From NCBI GenBank assembly GCA_030603365.1, contig JAUVXV010000014.1:59752-123751 (forward strand): DNA of 64,000 bases, written 5' to 3'. Source of the stretch: Candidatus Heimdallarchaeota archaeon (GTDB lineage: Archaea; Asgardarchaeota; Heimdallarchaeia; Heimdallarchaeales; Heimdallarchaeaceae). This document shows, piece after piece, positions 52,071 to 60,023 of the stretch (positions are counted from its first letter, which is position 1; each line of letters starts with the position of its first letter). A program made the position numbers and the translations under genes. Under the pieces are notes generated by a model. It was given only the letters and a program-made list of their open reading frames with translations. It was not told the origin of the DNA and did no database searches.

Positions 52071-52745
52071 TCACTTATCTTTTAATTTTGAAGGGAAACA
52101 CGCCTTTAATTCGTCCTTATATGATTTTGAATTAAGAACCATTATCAACATATTTAGTACAGCTGTAGTTCGTGATAGTTGCCTGAAACTTAAAGGGGAA
52201 ACAATTTTATTAATCTTATCAGAATGCTCATTAAAAATCTTGCCAACTTCAGTATGGAAATTAGAAAATATATTGTGAAATAATGCAGTTAAATTCTCCT
52301 CAGAAAGACCTTCAGAAAGAGTATAGATATTCAGCATTTGATAGATTTTCGAGATGATAGATTTCCCCTGTCCAGTCGTCCAGTATTCTTCTGTCAATAC
52401 TGAGGAATAGTATAATTTTGCTCGTTTACCATAAAGAACCTCAGTAGCAGTTTTTCCACTTATTATTCTCTGCCCAGCCTTAATTATCAAATTCTTGTTT
52501 ATCAAATCCATCAAGTAATTGTAAATACTTGTTTGTTTTTTAGGAGACTCAGCAATTCGATTATATTCGGTTACAAGTTCTTTCAGGGTTAATGGACCAT
52601 GGTTTAAAGCTTCGAAAATGGGACTGTATTTTGAATCACTGAGTAAACGATATATTCCCTCTTCTTTAATTACAAAAACTTGTTCCTGCTCTTCTGTAAT
52701 GAAGTCCTTATGAAGCATTAATTCACGTCTAAGCTCAGTGCTCAA
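52071..52745 (-). CDS. Winged-helix regulator family, member 4
   Basis: The product has 224 residues. The start is a TTG with GGTGA 7 nt upstream. The wHTH is YSPIFEALNHGPLTLKELVTEYNR then SIYNYLMDLINKNLIIKAGQRI; the signature GKTATEVLYGKRAKLYY is intact, and the C-terminus is KDELKACFPSKLKDK. It is divergent from small protein C across a 103-base region containing operator 2, and drives member 3 as the second gene of its operon. Autoregulation through operator 2 is the simplest reading. Confidence 0.74.
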   Translation of the reverse strand: MSTELRRELMLHKDFITEEQEQVFVIKEEGIYRLLSDSKYSPIFEALNHGPLTLKELVTEYNRIAESPKKQTSIYNYLMDLINKNLIIKAGQRIISGKTATEVLYGKRAKLYYSSVLTEEYWTTGQGKSIISKIYQMLNIYTLSEGLSEENLTALFHNIFSNFHTEVGKIFNEHSDKINKIVSPLSFRQLSRTTAVLNMLIMVLNSKSYKDELKACFPSKLKDK

Positions 52746-52812
52746 GTAGATTTCACCTACCTAAATATAAATTTATCTTTTTTTTGAAAAACAATTTATA
52801 TTTTATGATAGA

Positions 52813-52833
52813 TATTCTCATAGTGTGAGAATA
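52813..52833. promoter_or_regulatory. Operator 2: perfect TATTCTCA-N5-TGAGAATA
   Basis: A perfect 8-bp inverted repeat with spacer TAGTG lies between divergent regulator 4 and small protein C. A TATA-like TTTATATTTTATG lies about 10-20 bases upstream on the plus strand, so binding here would cover the transcription start of small protein C and block it. It is the best copy of the motif also found in front of small protein B. Confidence 0.75.
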
Positions 52834-52848
52834 AGAAGGATTGAGACT

Positions 52849-53034
52849 ATGGGAATCAAACAAGAGAACATTAAGAAAAGTCCATTCCAGATAGTATATG
52901 AACTATCGAAGAAACTTAACGAAGTTGAGGAACTAACAAAAGAAAAGCTGCTGGTCATCTTTGATGAAATGGCAGAAGAATTTGCTAGTGAAAGCTATGG
53001 ATACAGGTATATGCCGGAGTTCCTGATTAATTAA
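52849..53034 (+). CDS. Small charged helical protein, module family member C
   Basis: The product has 61 residues from the ATG at 52849; an in-frame GTG at 52825 lies inside the operator and is not the start. FQIVYELSKKLNEVEELTKEKLLVIFDEMAEEFASE resembles the central helices of members A and B (SF..IKEL......E..L..L..Q.AE.LF). It lacks their C-terminal 25 residues. It is regulated by operator 2 and divergent from regulator 4. Function unknown. Confidence 0.62.
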   Translation: MGIKQENIKKSPFQIVYELSKKLNEVEELTKEKLLVIFDEMAEEFASESYGYRYMPEFLIN

Positions 53035-53193
53035 AAAGATTCTTCAGAAGAAAAAAAAACCACTAAAAAAAACCCTCCAAAAGATAATATAGTTCTTAAT
53101 GGAACCTTCTGTGCACTCTCACGCTAACTAAAAATTAATTACAAATGCTGATTTGATTGCTCACCTTTTCAAATCTTCATTTTTTTTCTTCAG

Positions 53194-53832
53194 TTAGCAA
53201 CCACATTTTTCAATATCTTTTGCGAAATCATCTCTGTGTATTAGCAGAATCAAAGTTGATAACACATCAAAGATTTTGTTTACTTCTTTGAATGAAAGTC
53301 CTGAAAGAGCTTTAGTGACCTCATCATCATTTTGATCAAAGAAATTTGCCATTTCTACAGAAGAGGTTTTAGAGGTAAGAGCTAAGAGATTACTCAAATT
53401 ATTAGAATTAATTTTCTCATCACTTTTATAAAGAGAGACGAGAGTTCTAAGAGGTTCAAGTAGTTTTTTACTATTATGAGTTTTCCAATAATCATCAGCA
53501 TCAGGTAAATTCCAGAAAATTTTTGCAGTACGACCATATAGAGTTTCAGATGCAGATTGACCTTTCTTAATTCGTTTACCAACTTCAGTAACAATATCTT
53601 CACGATCTAAATCTTTGACATAACGATAGATTGTCATTTCAGATTTTGGATCTTCTGCCATGAGATTATATTTTTCAACTAACTCTTTTATAGTAAGAGG
53701 GCTTTCCCTTAGTAAGATAATAATAGGCTCAATATTAGGATCGGAAAGTTTCCTAGTTAAATCCTCATCCCTTATCACTTTTACTCCCTTTTGTTCGTAT
53801 GTTATTACATCTTGAACATCTTGTGAATTCAT
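53194..53832 (-). CDS. Winged-helix regulator family, member 5
   Basis: The product has 212 residues. It shares with member 1 the N-terminal DVITYEQK motif. The wHTH reads IEPIIILLRESPLTIKELVEKYN then TIYRYVKDLDREDIVTEVGKRI; the wing is KKGQSASETLYGRTAKIFW, and the C-terminus ends DIEKCGC. It is divergent from small protein D. Its promoter does not carry the TTCTCA/TGAGAA motif but has its own repeats, so this pair seems to have diverged in specificity. Confidence 0.72.
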   Translation of the reverse strand: MNSQDVQDVITYEQKGVKVIRDEDLTRKLSDPNIEPIIILLRESPLTIKELVEKYNLMAEDPKSEMTIYRYVKDLDREDIVTEVGKRIKKGQSASETLYGRTAKIFWNLPDADDYWKTHNSKKLLEPLRTLVSLYKSDEKINSNNLSNLLALTSKTSSVEMANFFDQNDDEVTKALSGLSFKEVNKIFDVLSTLILLIHRDDFAKDIEKCGC

Positions 53833-53858
53833 TGTACCACTTTAATCGCTACCATAAC

Positions 53859-53887
53859 ATGTTTTTACAAACTAATAAATGTTTTTA
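53859..53887. promoter_or_regulatory. Direct repeats of ATGTTTTTA between regulator 5 and small protein D
   Basis: ATGTTTTTA occurs at 53859 and again 20 bases later (two helical turns), followed by a shorter ATGTT at 53894. AATCGC (before) and GCGATT (after, about 53921-53926) form an outer inverted pair across the intergenic region. These are candidate binding sites for regulator 5. Confidence 0.42.
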
Positions 53888-53998
53888 TAAGACATGTTGT
53901 GACAATTATCATAATATGTGGCGATTGTTTCATATAGAGAAACCTTTATTAACATTAATTGGTATATTGTTCTTAAGCAATGAGAATGGTGAAAGAAA

Positions 53999-54238
53999 AT
54001 GGCATCAATAACAATATCAAAAACTCAAAAAATATCAGACTTCAGGTTTAGGAAGGAAGAATCAATCTATGAGCGCCTTCAAGGATTAATTCAAGGTGCT
54101 AAGGGATTTCATTCAGAGGACAGATTTAACTACAACGAGGAATACAGTTCAGATAAAACTATTGAACAACAACTTCAAGCTCAAAAAGACAAAGCATTAA
54201 AACAAGCTTTACTTCACTTCGGAACAATCAACTTTTAG
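53999..54238 (+). CDS. Small charged helical protein, module family member D
   Basis: The product has 79 residues with GGTGA 6 nt before its ATG. It shares with A and B the F.F.KE..IY..L..L core and the end ...EYSSDKTIEQQLQAQKDKALKQALLHF (compare EYSADYHIYEQHLLRQSF in B). It is rich in Gln, Lys and Glu. It is divergent from regulator 5. The similarity is moderate and by eye only. Confidence 0.62.
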   Translation: MASITISKTQKISDFRFRKEESIYERLQGLIQGAKGFHSEDRFNYNEEYSSDKTIEQQLQAQKDKALKQALLHFGTINF

Positions 54239-54284
54239 ATTCTTCCTTCTTCTTTTTCTTATTTTTAAATAATAATCATTAAAT

Positions 54285-55829
54285 ATGAACAATCATGTAT
54301 ATCGTTTAATGGTTTCTCACGAATATGATTCAATTGTTATTGGAGCAGGCGTTTCGGGATTATCTTGTGCAGCTCATCTTGCTAAAGCAGGTAAGAAGGT
54401 AATTGTTCTTGAACAAAGTAAAAAACCAGGTGGTTACTGTTGTTCATATACTCGCAAAGGGTTAATCTTCGATCCTGGAGCTCATTGGATTCTTGATGGA
54501 CCAGGATTCAATGAATTACTTACTTCTTTTGGTGTTGAACCAATTGAATTTATCCAGCTTAAGGCAGTTTATCGTATTTTAGGACCAACTAAGTATGTCG
54601 ACATTCTAATGTCAACTAAAGAATTGTTTGTTAAATCTATAAGAAAGTCATTTCCTAATATCCGAGACGAATCCTTAGAGAAACTAATAGAAATCGGAAA
54701 TCTTGTTAAGTTTGAATTGGATAATATGCCAACAAATAGCATGGAGCTCATTTCTCTTTTTGGTAAAATCAAGATGGGAGTCACTATGATGCTCAAAGCA
54801 AGAAATGTGATAAAGTACAGTTCTTTAAATCTTCAAAAATTCCTGCATGAGCTTTTTCCAGGAGAAGAATACAAAGATTTACGTGCAGCTTTACATATAG
54901 CACCAGGCGAAGAAACAACAGCAATTGCTCTGTTAGTATTCTTGGCTTTTGGAATGACAGAATCAGCTTGGGGGATAAGGGGTGGAGCTCAAAGCATTCC
55001 TGATGCTTTAGTTAAAGCAGTCAAAAATAACAGGGGAAAGATTCAATTTTCTAAAAAGGTTTCTAAGATCAAGGTTCAAGATAAGAGAGTTACAGGAATT
55101 ATTCTAGAAGATAAAACAGAATATAAAGCAAATACAGTGATTGCTGCAGTAGATGCCAAACAGCTTTATAATCAATTTCTAAAAGGTGTAGAAGTCCCCA
55201 AAAAACTTATGCAAAAAATAAATGAAACAACGTTTGCAGGTTCATGGTTTAGTGTTTCTCTTGTTACAGATCTTAATCCAGCAGATTATGATTTTGATGG
55301 AACAGATGTTTTGTTCCTAAATACTAATGATGTTGTAGAGGCAGGGAAGCCAAATAATCCTGAGAAAAATGGTGTAGTAGCTAAATTTAACTCTCTCCAT
55401 GATGAATCATATCGAACTAGTAAGGCAAAAGAGAATCATCATAGTATTAACATTCTTGCTCCAGCTACATTTGGATTTCAAAATTATTGGAAAGCTGGAA
55501 AAAAACTCAAAAGAGGAGATAAGTATGAGGAATTAAAACAGAAATATGCGAAAAAACTTATTTCAAGACTAGAAGAAAGAATACCTGATTTGAGTAAGCA
55601 TATTATCCATTCTGATGTTAGTACTCCTCTGACTTATCACAGATATACACTAAATCACCATGGTTCTGGATTAGGTTGGCAAGACATGATATTATGGAAG
55701 CAACGATTGAAATTTGTCAAAGGGCTCTATCACGCTGGTATGTGGAGTTTCCCTGGACCAATGGTTGAACCATCTATAGAATCAGGAAAAAATGCTGCAG
55801 AGCTAGTTCTAAGAGATTACCCATTGTGA
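54285..55829 (+). CDS. Phytoene desaturase/retinol saturase-like FAD oxidoreductase
   Basis: The product has 514 residues. The N-terminal FAD-binding loop is VIGAGVSGLSCAAHLAKAGKKVIVLEQ, followed by KPGGYCCSYTRKGLIFDPGAHW; the C-terminal FAD loop is YHAGMWSFPGPMVEPSIESGKNAAEL. This matches the CrtI/CRTISO/retinol saturase branch. In archaea such proteins reduce or desaturate isoprenoid chains or carotenoids; geranylgeranyl saturation for lipid synthesis is possible. An internal hydrophobic part (around residues 200-260) may form the lipid-substrate site. No carotenoid genes are nearby. Confidence 0.85.
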   Translation: MNNHVYRLMVSHEYDSIVIGAGVSGLSCAAHLAKAGKKVIVLEQSKKPGGYCCSYTRKGLIFDPGAHWILDGPGFNELLTSFGVEPIEFIQLKAVYRILGPTKYVDILMSTKELFVKSIRKSFPNIRDESLEKLIEIGNLVKFELDNMPTNSMELISLFGKIKMGVTMMLKARNVIKYSSLNLQKFLHELFPGEEYKDLRAALHIAPGEETTAIALLVFLAFGMTESAWGIRGGAQSIPDALVKAVKNNRGKIQFSKKVSKIKVQDKRVTGIILEDKTEYKANTVIAAVDAKQLYNQFLKGVEVPKKLMQKINETTFAGSWFSVSLVTDLNPADYDFDGTDVLFLNTNDVVEAGKPNNPEKNGVVAKFNSLHDESYRTSKAKENHHSINILAPATFGFQNYWKAGKKLKRGDKYEELKQKYAKKLISRLEERIPDLSKHIIHSDVSTPLTYHRYTLNHHGSGLGWQDMILWKQRLKFVKGLYHAGMWSFPGPMVEPSIESGKNAAELVLRDYPL

Positions 55830-55901
55830 TCTCCCACAAGCTCAAGAAGTAAAAAATAGCTGTTCATTACTTTTTTAAAGCAGTTGAATTCGTTCTTCAC
55901 T

Positions 55902-56000
55902 ATGGAATGGAAAGTATTCTTAAGCAAGCATTCAAAGCGTCTATTAATTTATGGTGTAACAAAATTGGAAACCAGAATGAAAAAGAAACAGGAAGTGTAA
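55902..56000 (+). CDS. Possible 32-residue basic microprotein
   Basis: A short ATG frame encodes MEWKVFLSKHSKRLLIYGV followed by a Lys-rich end. A TATA-like TTTTTTAAAG centred 27 bases before the ATG would give a leaderless mRNA, the arrangement seen for several genes here. There is no homologue in the window and the frame could be chance. The rest of this 181-base gap holds nothing recognised. Confidence 0.25.
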   Translation: MEWKVFLSKHSKRLLIYGVTKLETRMKKKQEV

Positions 56001-56010
56001 GTCAAAGAAT

Positions 56011-57003
56011 TTAATCTATGAATAAAATTCCTTCTTGAAACTCTTTGTCAACTACCTTAAAACCGTTTTTAAGATAAAGTATCTTAGCTGCATCATTTGT
56101 TGCAGTTACAGCCAACGAAATATTATTGCACTTTAATTCTTCGAAGTATTTAATTATTGTATTCCTAAACAGAACTTTTCCTAGACCCATTCCTTGATAA
56201 GCTGGATCAATTACAAAATCAGCTGTAAAACCATTTTTATCAATAGGTTCTAGATTTATTACATAACCCACTAACTCACCTTTAGTTGTTTCAACAAACA
56301 TAGATAAATCATTACTAACCTTACCATAGAATCCTGTTAGTAATTTCATCATTATTGAAATATTGTAGCTAGGAAATTTCTGGGAGAGAAGAACAACATT
56401 ATCTACAAATTTACTGTTTGAATAAACCTTATTCATTAATCTAGCTATTTTGTCTGTTGAGATTTCATGAATAGGCTTAATTCTAAACTCATAAGATTTC
56501 CTTCCTCTCTTGAGTTTGATTGTTTTATTAAACTTAAGAAAGTCATACTGAGATTTCAGAATGTTTTTCTTCTCCAAATCGTACCATTTTTGTTTATAAG
56601 TTTCTAAAGACAGGTTAAGATTCATTCTCTTGTGAGTAGTTATTTTTTCTGCTAGTTTCTCCAAATGGATATTAACAAAACCTTCTGAGTTGAAATTATG
56701 AGCATAAACAACATCGATAAACTCTGTTTTGCAGAAATTTATTAACTTGAAAAAAGCATTATTTTCTTGAAAATCGATTTCAGGTAGAAATGCTATATAC
56801 AGTAATTCTACGATTGTTGGAGCGACTTCATCTTTAACAGAAATAAGCGTACCAAGTATTTTACCTGAATTATCTAAGAATTTTAAGACAAACATCTCTG
56901 GAACGTTAACAAAACGTTCAACAATCTTCTCTGGTGTAATATTAAATAACTCTCCAAGGAAATTTGCTATATTTTCGAAGTTGTCTTCAATAACCCACTT
57001 CAT
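56011..57003 (-). CDS. GNAT-family N-acetyltransferase, possibly two-domain
   Basis: The product has about 330 residues from the ATG at 57003; a TTG 18 bases earlier is in frame. The C-terminal GNAT domain is clear: MFVETTKGELVGYVINLEP, ADFVIDPAYQGMGLGKVLF (acetyl-CoA Q..G.G loop) and LAVTATNDAAKILYLKNGFKVV. The N-terminal half (residues 1-140) has a similar order of elements without a convincing acetyl-CoA loop, suggesting a degenerate second GNAT domain. The substrate is unknown. It is preceded by the membrane/longin-like cluster on the same strand. Confidence 0.8.
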   Translation of the reverse strand: MKWVIEDNFENIANFLGELFNITPEKIVERFVNVPEMFVLKFLDNSGKILGTLISVKDEVAPTIVELLYIAFLPEIDFQENNAFFKLINFCKTEFIDVVYAHNFNSEGFVNIHLEKLAEKITTHKRMNLNLSLETYKQKWYDLEKKNILKSQYDFLKFNKTIKLKRGRKSYEFRIKPIHEISTDKIARLMNKVYSNSKFVDNVVLLSQKFPSYNISIMMKLLTGFYGKVSNDLSMFVETTKGELVGYVINLEPIDKNGFTADFVIDPAYQGMGLGKVLFRNTIIKYFEELKCNNISLAVTATNDAAKILYLKNGFKVVDKEFQEGILFID

Positions 57004-57064
57004 CACTATCAACTTTTCCAATATGAATTATAATGTTTTCCTTATTTTTGGGTGAAAATTAACT

Positions 57065-57838
57065 TTAATTAACTCGATTTATCAGATTTTTTAACCAATT
57101 AGGCATAATATACCCCAAATAACCAAATATTATACCAATCAGGGCAAAACACCAACCTAAATAATAGAAAGGAGTATATCCAGCAATAAAAGAACTGACA
57201 TATGTGATCAGGAGTGTATCACCAGTGAAGAAAACAAACATCAAAGGGATACAAATCCCATAAACACCAATCAGATTAAAACCTATCTTAGGGAGTCGAT
57301 CAATATTTAGTTTAGCTTCCTTGAACGCAAAAAACGTTATTAAACCATATGAAATTAAGGCCATTATTGCAATAGAAGCTATTACCAAGTTAATCGTTCT
57401 TGTTCTAATAAGGCCAAATTTCTGATCTACAAAAATCCAATAATAGATTTTTGGTAAAATTAGACCTATAATTGCTCCATTTATTAAAAAGAAAGGAAAT
57501 GCAAAATTTAATCCTTTATGAATAAAGATACTATCAACGAAAGCTACAGCAAAACAATTTGATAAAGCAATAAAAATATAGCTTATCAAAGTCGTTAAGT
57601 CTGTTATACTTAGAACTTCATAAGATATTGGAGAGAAAAAACCTACCCATCTACCTATAGCAGTACTTAAACTTGCCAGAGTAAAATTCAGAAAAGTCAA
57701 ACCAAGATATAGATTTGTTTTCTTCTTACGTTCTTGATATTTGATGAATAGAAAAATAGTTAGAACTAATAGAATTAAAGCTACTATTGTTTCAAATACA
57801 ACTGCCCCAAAAGGGATCTTATTGTTCCACCACGCCAT
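57065..57838 (-). CDS. Seven-span membrane protein in the longin-like cluster
   Basis: The product has about 257 residues from the ATG at 57838, which has GGTGAG just upstream. About seven hydrophobic segments are visible (FGAVVFETIVALILLVLTIFLF, AVAFVDSIFIHKGL, FLINGAIIGLILPKIYYWIF and so on), ending with a short basic tail (NWLKNLINRVN). The layout resembles 7TM sensory or histidine-kinase input modules (7TM-DISM or similar), but no output domain is attached. It overlaps the ribosome-binding region of the longin-like gene, so both are co-transcribed. Confidence 0.62.
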   Translation of the reverse strand: MAWWNNKIPFGAVVFETIVALILLVLTIFLFIKYQERKKKTNLYLGLTFLNFTLASLSTAIGRWVGFFSPISYEVLSITDLTTLISYIFIALSNCFAVAFVDSIFIHKGLNFAFPFFLINGAIIGLILPKIYYWIFVDQKFGLIRTRTINLVIASIAIMALISYGLITFFAFKEAKLNIDRLPKIGFNLIGVYGICIPLMFVFFTGDTLLITYVSSFIAGYTPFYYLGWCFALIGIIFGYLGYIMPNWLKNLINRVN

Positions 57839-57842
57839 TTTC

Positions 57843-58289
57843 TCACCAGAAAGCATCTGATATGATTTTAGTTGCTTTTCTTTGAGCTATCTCCTTATCT
57901 CCCTTCTGAATCATCGTATCAATAAATTCTCTAATTTGTTCTAGCTGTTTCTCTGTTAGAAGGTTATAATCTGATAATTTTGGAAAATTATCGTAGATTT
58001 GTTTTAAAATCTCTGCTTTTATTTCGTGCATAATATTTCGTTCTACTTCCTTAGTAGCTTTCCTAAGAAGAGCAACTGCGAAATTCTCGGATAATTCGAT
58101 AAACACTTCGAATATTTCTGTATCAACAAATTTTGGCACTCCAACATCGATTTCTTCCATTGCTGATTGAATAGCTGTCATTATTCCGCTAAAGAGAGCT
58201 TGATCTGAAAAACTGCTGTGTTCATCTCCTTTATCCACTACAACTATTGGTAAGCCTGTTCTTGAGATGATATAAACAGCTTGAATCAT
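57843..58289 (-). CDS. Longin/roadblock-like small alpha-beta protein
   Basis: The product has 148 residues. The first half (QAVYIISRTGLPIVVVDKG, DQALFSGIMTAIQSAMEEI, FEVFIELSENFAVALLRK) follows the strand-strand-helix-strand-strand pattern of longin and roadblock/LC7 domains, which in Asgard archaea and eukaryotes associate with small GTPases and vesicle-trafficking complexes. The second half is helical (TEKQLEQIREFIDTMIQ). The family assignment rests on pattern only. It is in an operon with a 7TM protein, suggesting a membrane-linked role. No small GTPase gene occurs in the window. Confidence 0.55.
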   Translation of the reverse strand: MIQAVYIISRTGLPIVVVDKGDEHSSFSDQALFSGIMTAIQSAMEEIDVGVPKFVDTEIFEVFIELSENFAVALLRKATKEVERNIMHEIKAEILKQIYDNFPKLSDYNLLTEKQLEQIREFIDTMIQKGDKEIAQRKATKIISDAFW

Positions 58290-58364
58290 TGATAAATGAA
58301 AAACTTGCTTAAATTTAAATGTGACGCATGAATTTTCTAAGAATATCTTCAGGAAAGTTGAGGA

Positions 58365-58589
58365 TTAGAGATTATATCCTTTGTACAAAGCTCGGAAAAC
58401 TTCCTCTTTAGAGCCACCATGCTTGCTAATGATATCAATTATAATTGCAGCAAGGAGTTGTATCTCTTCTGCAGAAAATTCTCTTTCATCCAGTTCTTCC
58501 TGCAATTTTCTTAAAGCTGTGAACTTATTTGCTTCAAAATTTATTCTCCCTTCGTACCTATCTTTAATTTCATCCATTAAGTAGCTCAT
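58365..58589 (-). CDS. Small helical protein upstream of the longin-like gene
   Basis: The product has 74 residues. A second ATG (M5) at 58577 is possible. It is mostly helical and charged: DEIKDRYEGRINFEANKFTALRKLQEELDEREFSAEEIQLLAAIIIDIISKHG, ending ALYKGYNL. It is 75 bases upstream of the longin-like gene on the same strand and may be its first operon partner. No family is recognised. Confidence 0.5.
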   Translation of the reverse strand: MSYLMDEIKDRYEGRINFEANKFTALRKLQEELDEREFSAEEIQLLAAIIIDIISKHGGSKEEVFRALYKGYNL

Positions 58590-58716
58590 TATTAATCTGA
58601 TTGTAAAAAGTCTCGTGATTTAAAAATCTTAACTATTGAGGATAAGCAGAAATTATTATCCAAAACATTTATGAGAAAGTCTCGGTTCTGAAAATTAAAA
58701 AGAGAGAGATCAGATT

Positions 58717-59319
58717 TTGAGACTTAAAAAAAGCAGAATATTACAGGAAAGGAAAATTGTCTACTTAATATTTATTGCATTTTCTACTCTCTTAATTACT
58801 TCTGCTGTTGTTCTAGCAGATGATGATGACGATGACGATGACGATGACGATGGATTTATTGGTGGGGATGCAGCTAAGGATATTGGATACATAGCAATTG
58901 GTCTTTTTGTTGCTGGAATGATGAATGTAATAATATTATACTCTTTCAAACTGTCTAAAAGATTGTTGGGGGAAGAAGGAGTATCTGGAAAAGTTAGGAA
59001 TTTCACTAGAGAAACTTACTTAAAAACGAGAAAACCTCTTAATTGGTTGCATTACATACTAGCTTTTTCTGCTACAACCATAATTTTCCTTCATGGATTA
59101 ACATTTATCAATAAAGATGCAGAAGTTGGTGTTTTTGGATGGATAGCTATTGGAATCTTTATGTTTTATGTTGTAACCGGTCTAATAATCAAACTCAAGA
59201 TTAAACCCTTCTGGTCATCAAAAACAGCAAGAAAAGTTATAAATACACTTCACAGAAACCTGATTATCATAATAGGAGTGATAGTTGTTCACATTTTACA
59301 TATTTTGCTGGCGGATTAA
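58717..59319 (+). CDS. Heme b-like membrane protein with poly-Asp segment
   Basis: The product has 200 residues with a TTG start, no ATG being suitable. A signal-like segment (VYLIFIAFSTLLITSAVVLA) is followed by eleven consecutive Asp residues encoded by a GAT/GAC run, then four membrane segments. Membrane-facing histidines occur in NWLHYILAFSATTIIFLHGL and in LHRNLIIIIGVIVVHILHIL, spaced as in cytochrome b561/ferric-reductase-like domains that bind two hemes. The Asp run is outside or in the periplasm-like space and could bind calcium or iron. A role in transmembrane electron transfer or iron handling is inferred. Confidence 0.62.
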   Translation: MRLKKSRILQERKIVYLIFIAFSTLLITSAVVLADDDDDDDDDDDGFIGGDAAKDIGYIAIGLFVAGMMNVIILYSFKLSKRLLGEEGVSGKVRNFTRETYLKTRKPLNWLHYILAFSATTIIFLHGLTFINKDAEVGVFGWIAIGIFMFYVVTGLIIKLKIKPFWSSKTARKVINTLHRNLIIIIGVIVVHILHILLAD

Positions 59320-59409
59320 TATTGAAGGCTTTTCCTTAATGATTTATCTAATTAAATCAATTTATTAGCTACTGTAAGATTTATATGCTTGAAAAACTGA
59401 ATAATTGTC

Positions 59410-59850
59410 ATGTCAGAATCGACAACAACAACAACTACAACAAAAAAAGCAACATCCCCCATTCCTTCAAGTTCGAAGGATAAATGGATATTTGCTGGTT
59501 ATTGGAATGTATTAATAGGTGCATTTATATTAATTATTCAAGGATTTCTAACATTCTTTTGGCAACTAGCTCCTGGTTTATACTTGTTCATTGGAATGAC
59601 AAACTTCTTCGTTCTATCAGGTGGAGTATGGGCTGTATGGTTTAATGCTGTAATTCAAATGCTACTAGGCTTCTTCATTTTAATTCTTATATGGGCAGCA
59701 GTACAGAAACTCTTGAAAACAGGAGTTTTAATCAAAGATACCATGTGGCTAGGAGTTGTTCTCTTGGTAATTGGTCTTTTAACCATGGGTCCAGGCGGAA
59801 TTCTTGTAATTGTAGGTGCAATATTCTACCTATTAAGCATAAAGAAATAA
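59410..59850 (+). CDS. Small four-span membrane protein with Thr-rich N-terminus
   Basis: The product has 146 residues. A cytoplasmic or outer Thr/Ser tract (SESTTTTTTTKK) precedes four hydrophobic segments (WNVLIGAFILIIQGFLTFFW, LYLFIGMTNFFVLSGG, AVIQMLLGFFILILIWAAV, TMWLGVVLLVIGLLTMG..), ending SIKK. A TATA-like TTTATATG lies about 25-30 bases before the ATG, implying a leaderless mRNA. No motif points to transport or catalysis. It follows the heme b-like gene on the same strand but has its own promoter. Confidence 0.6.
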   Translation: MSESTTTTTTTKKATSPIPSSSKDKWIFAGYWNVLIGAFILIIQGFLTFFWQLAPGLYLFIGMTNFFVLSGGVWAVWFNAVIQMLLGFFILILIWAAVQKLLKTGVLIKDTMWLGVVLLVIGLLTMGPGGILVIVGAIFYLLSIKK

Positions 59851-59861
59851 ATCTCAATCCA

Positions 59862-59879
59862 CTTTTTTTTATTTTTTTC
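59862..59879 (+). terminator. T-run transcript end after the Thr-rich membrane protein gene
   Basis: CTTTTTTTTATTTTTTTC starts 12 bases after the stop codon. Archaeal RNA polymerase stops at such U-rich runs without a required hairpin, so this is a likely terminator. Confidence 0.5.
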
Positions 59880-59909
59880 AAAGACTTTAAAATGGAATAG
59901 AGAATCTTT

Positions 59910-59949
59910 CATTTTCTACACTACTTCATTTTCTACACTACTTCATTTT
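59910..59949. repeat. 17-bp tandem direct repeat before the surface protein gene
   Basis: CATTTTCTACACTACTT is repeated exactly twice in tandem (59910-59926 and 59927-59943), with a partial third copy (CATTTT). It lies about 100 bases upstream of the large surface protein gene, ahead of a TATA-like CTTTAAATAC. It could be a regulatory repeat or a slippage product. Confidence 0.6.
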
Positions 59950-60023
59950 TTTAACGCAGAAGCTTTAAATACAAAATATAGCCATATTAGAGAATTAGTA
60001 ACAAATTATACAAGCGATTTAAA

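Noticed and set aside
52825..52848. Upstream GTG start for small protein C
   Set aside because: The extra codons lie inside the perfect operator palindrome and encode a non-conserved N-terminus; the ATG at 52849 fits better.
45369..54238. Toxin-antitoxin or phage immunity locus
   Set aside because: No toxin fold, nuclease motif or phage gene is visible; only regulator-type and small helical proteins, so the label is not justified.
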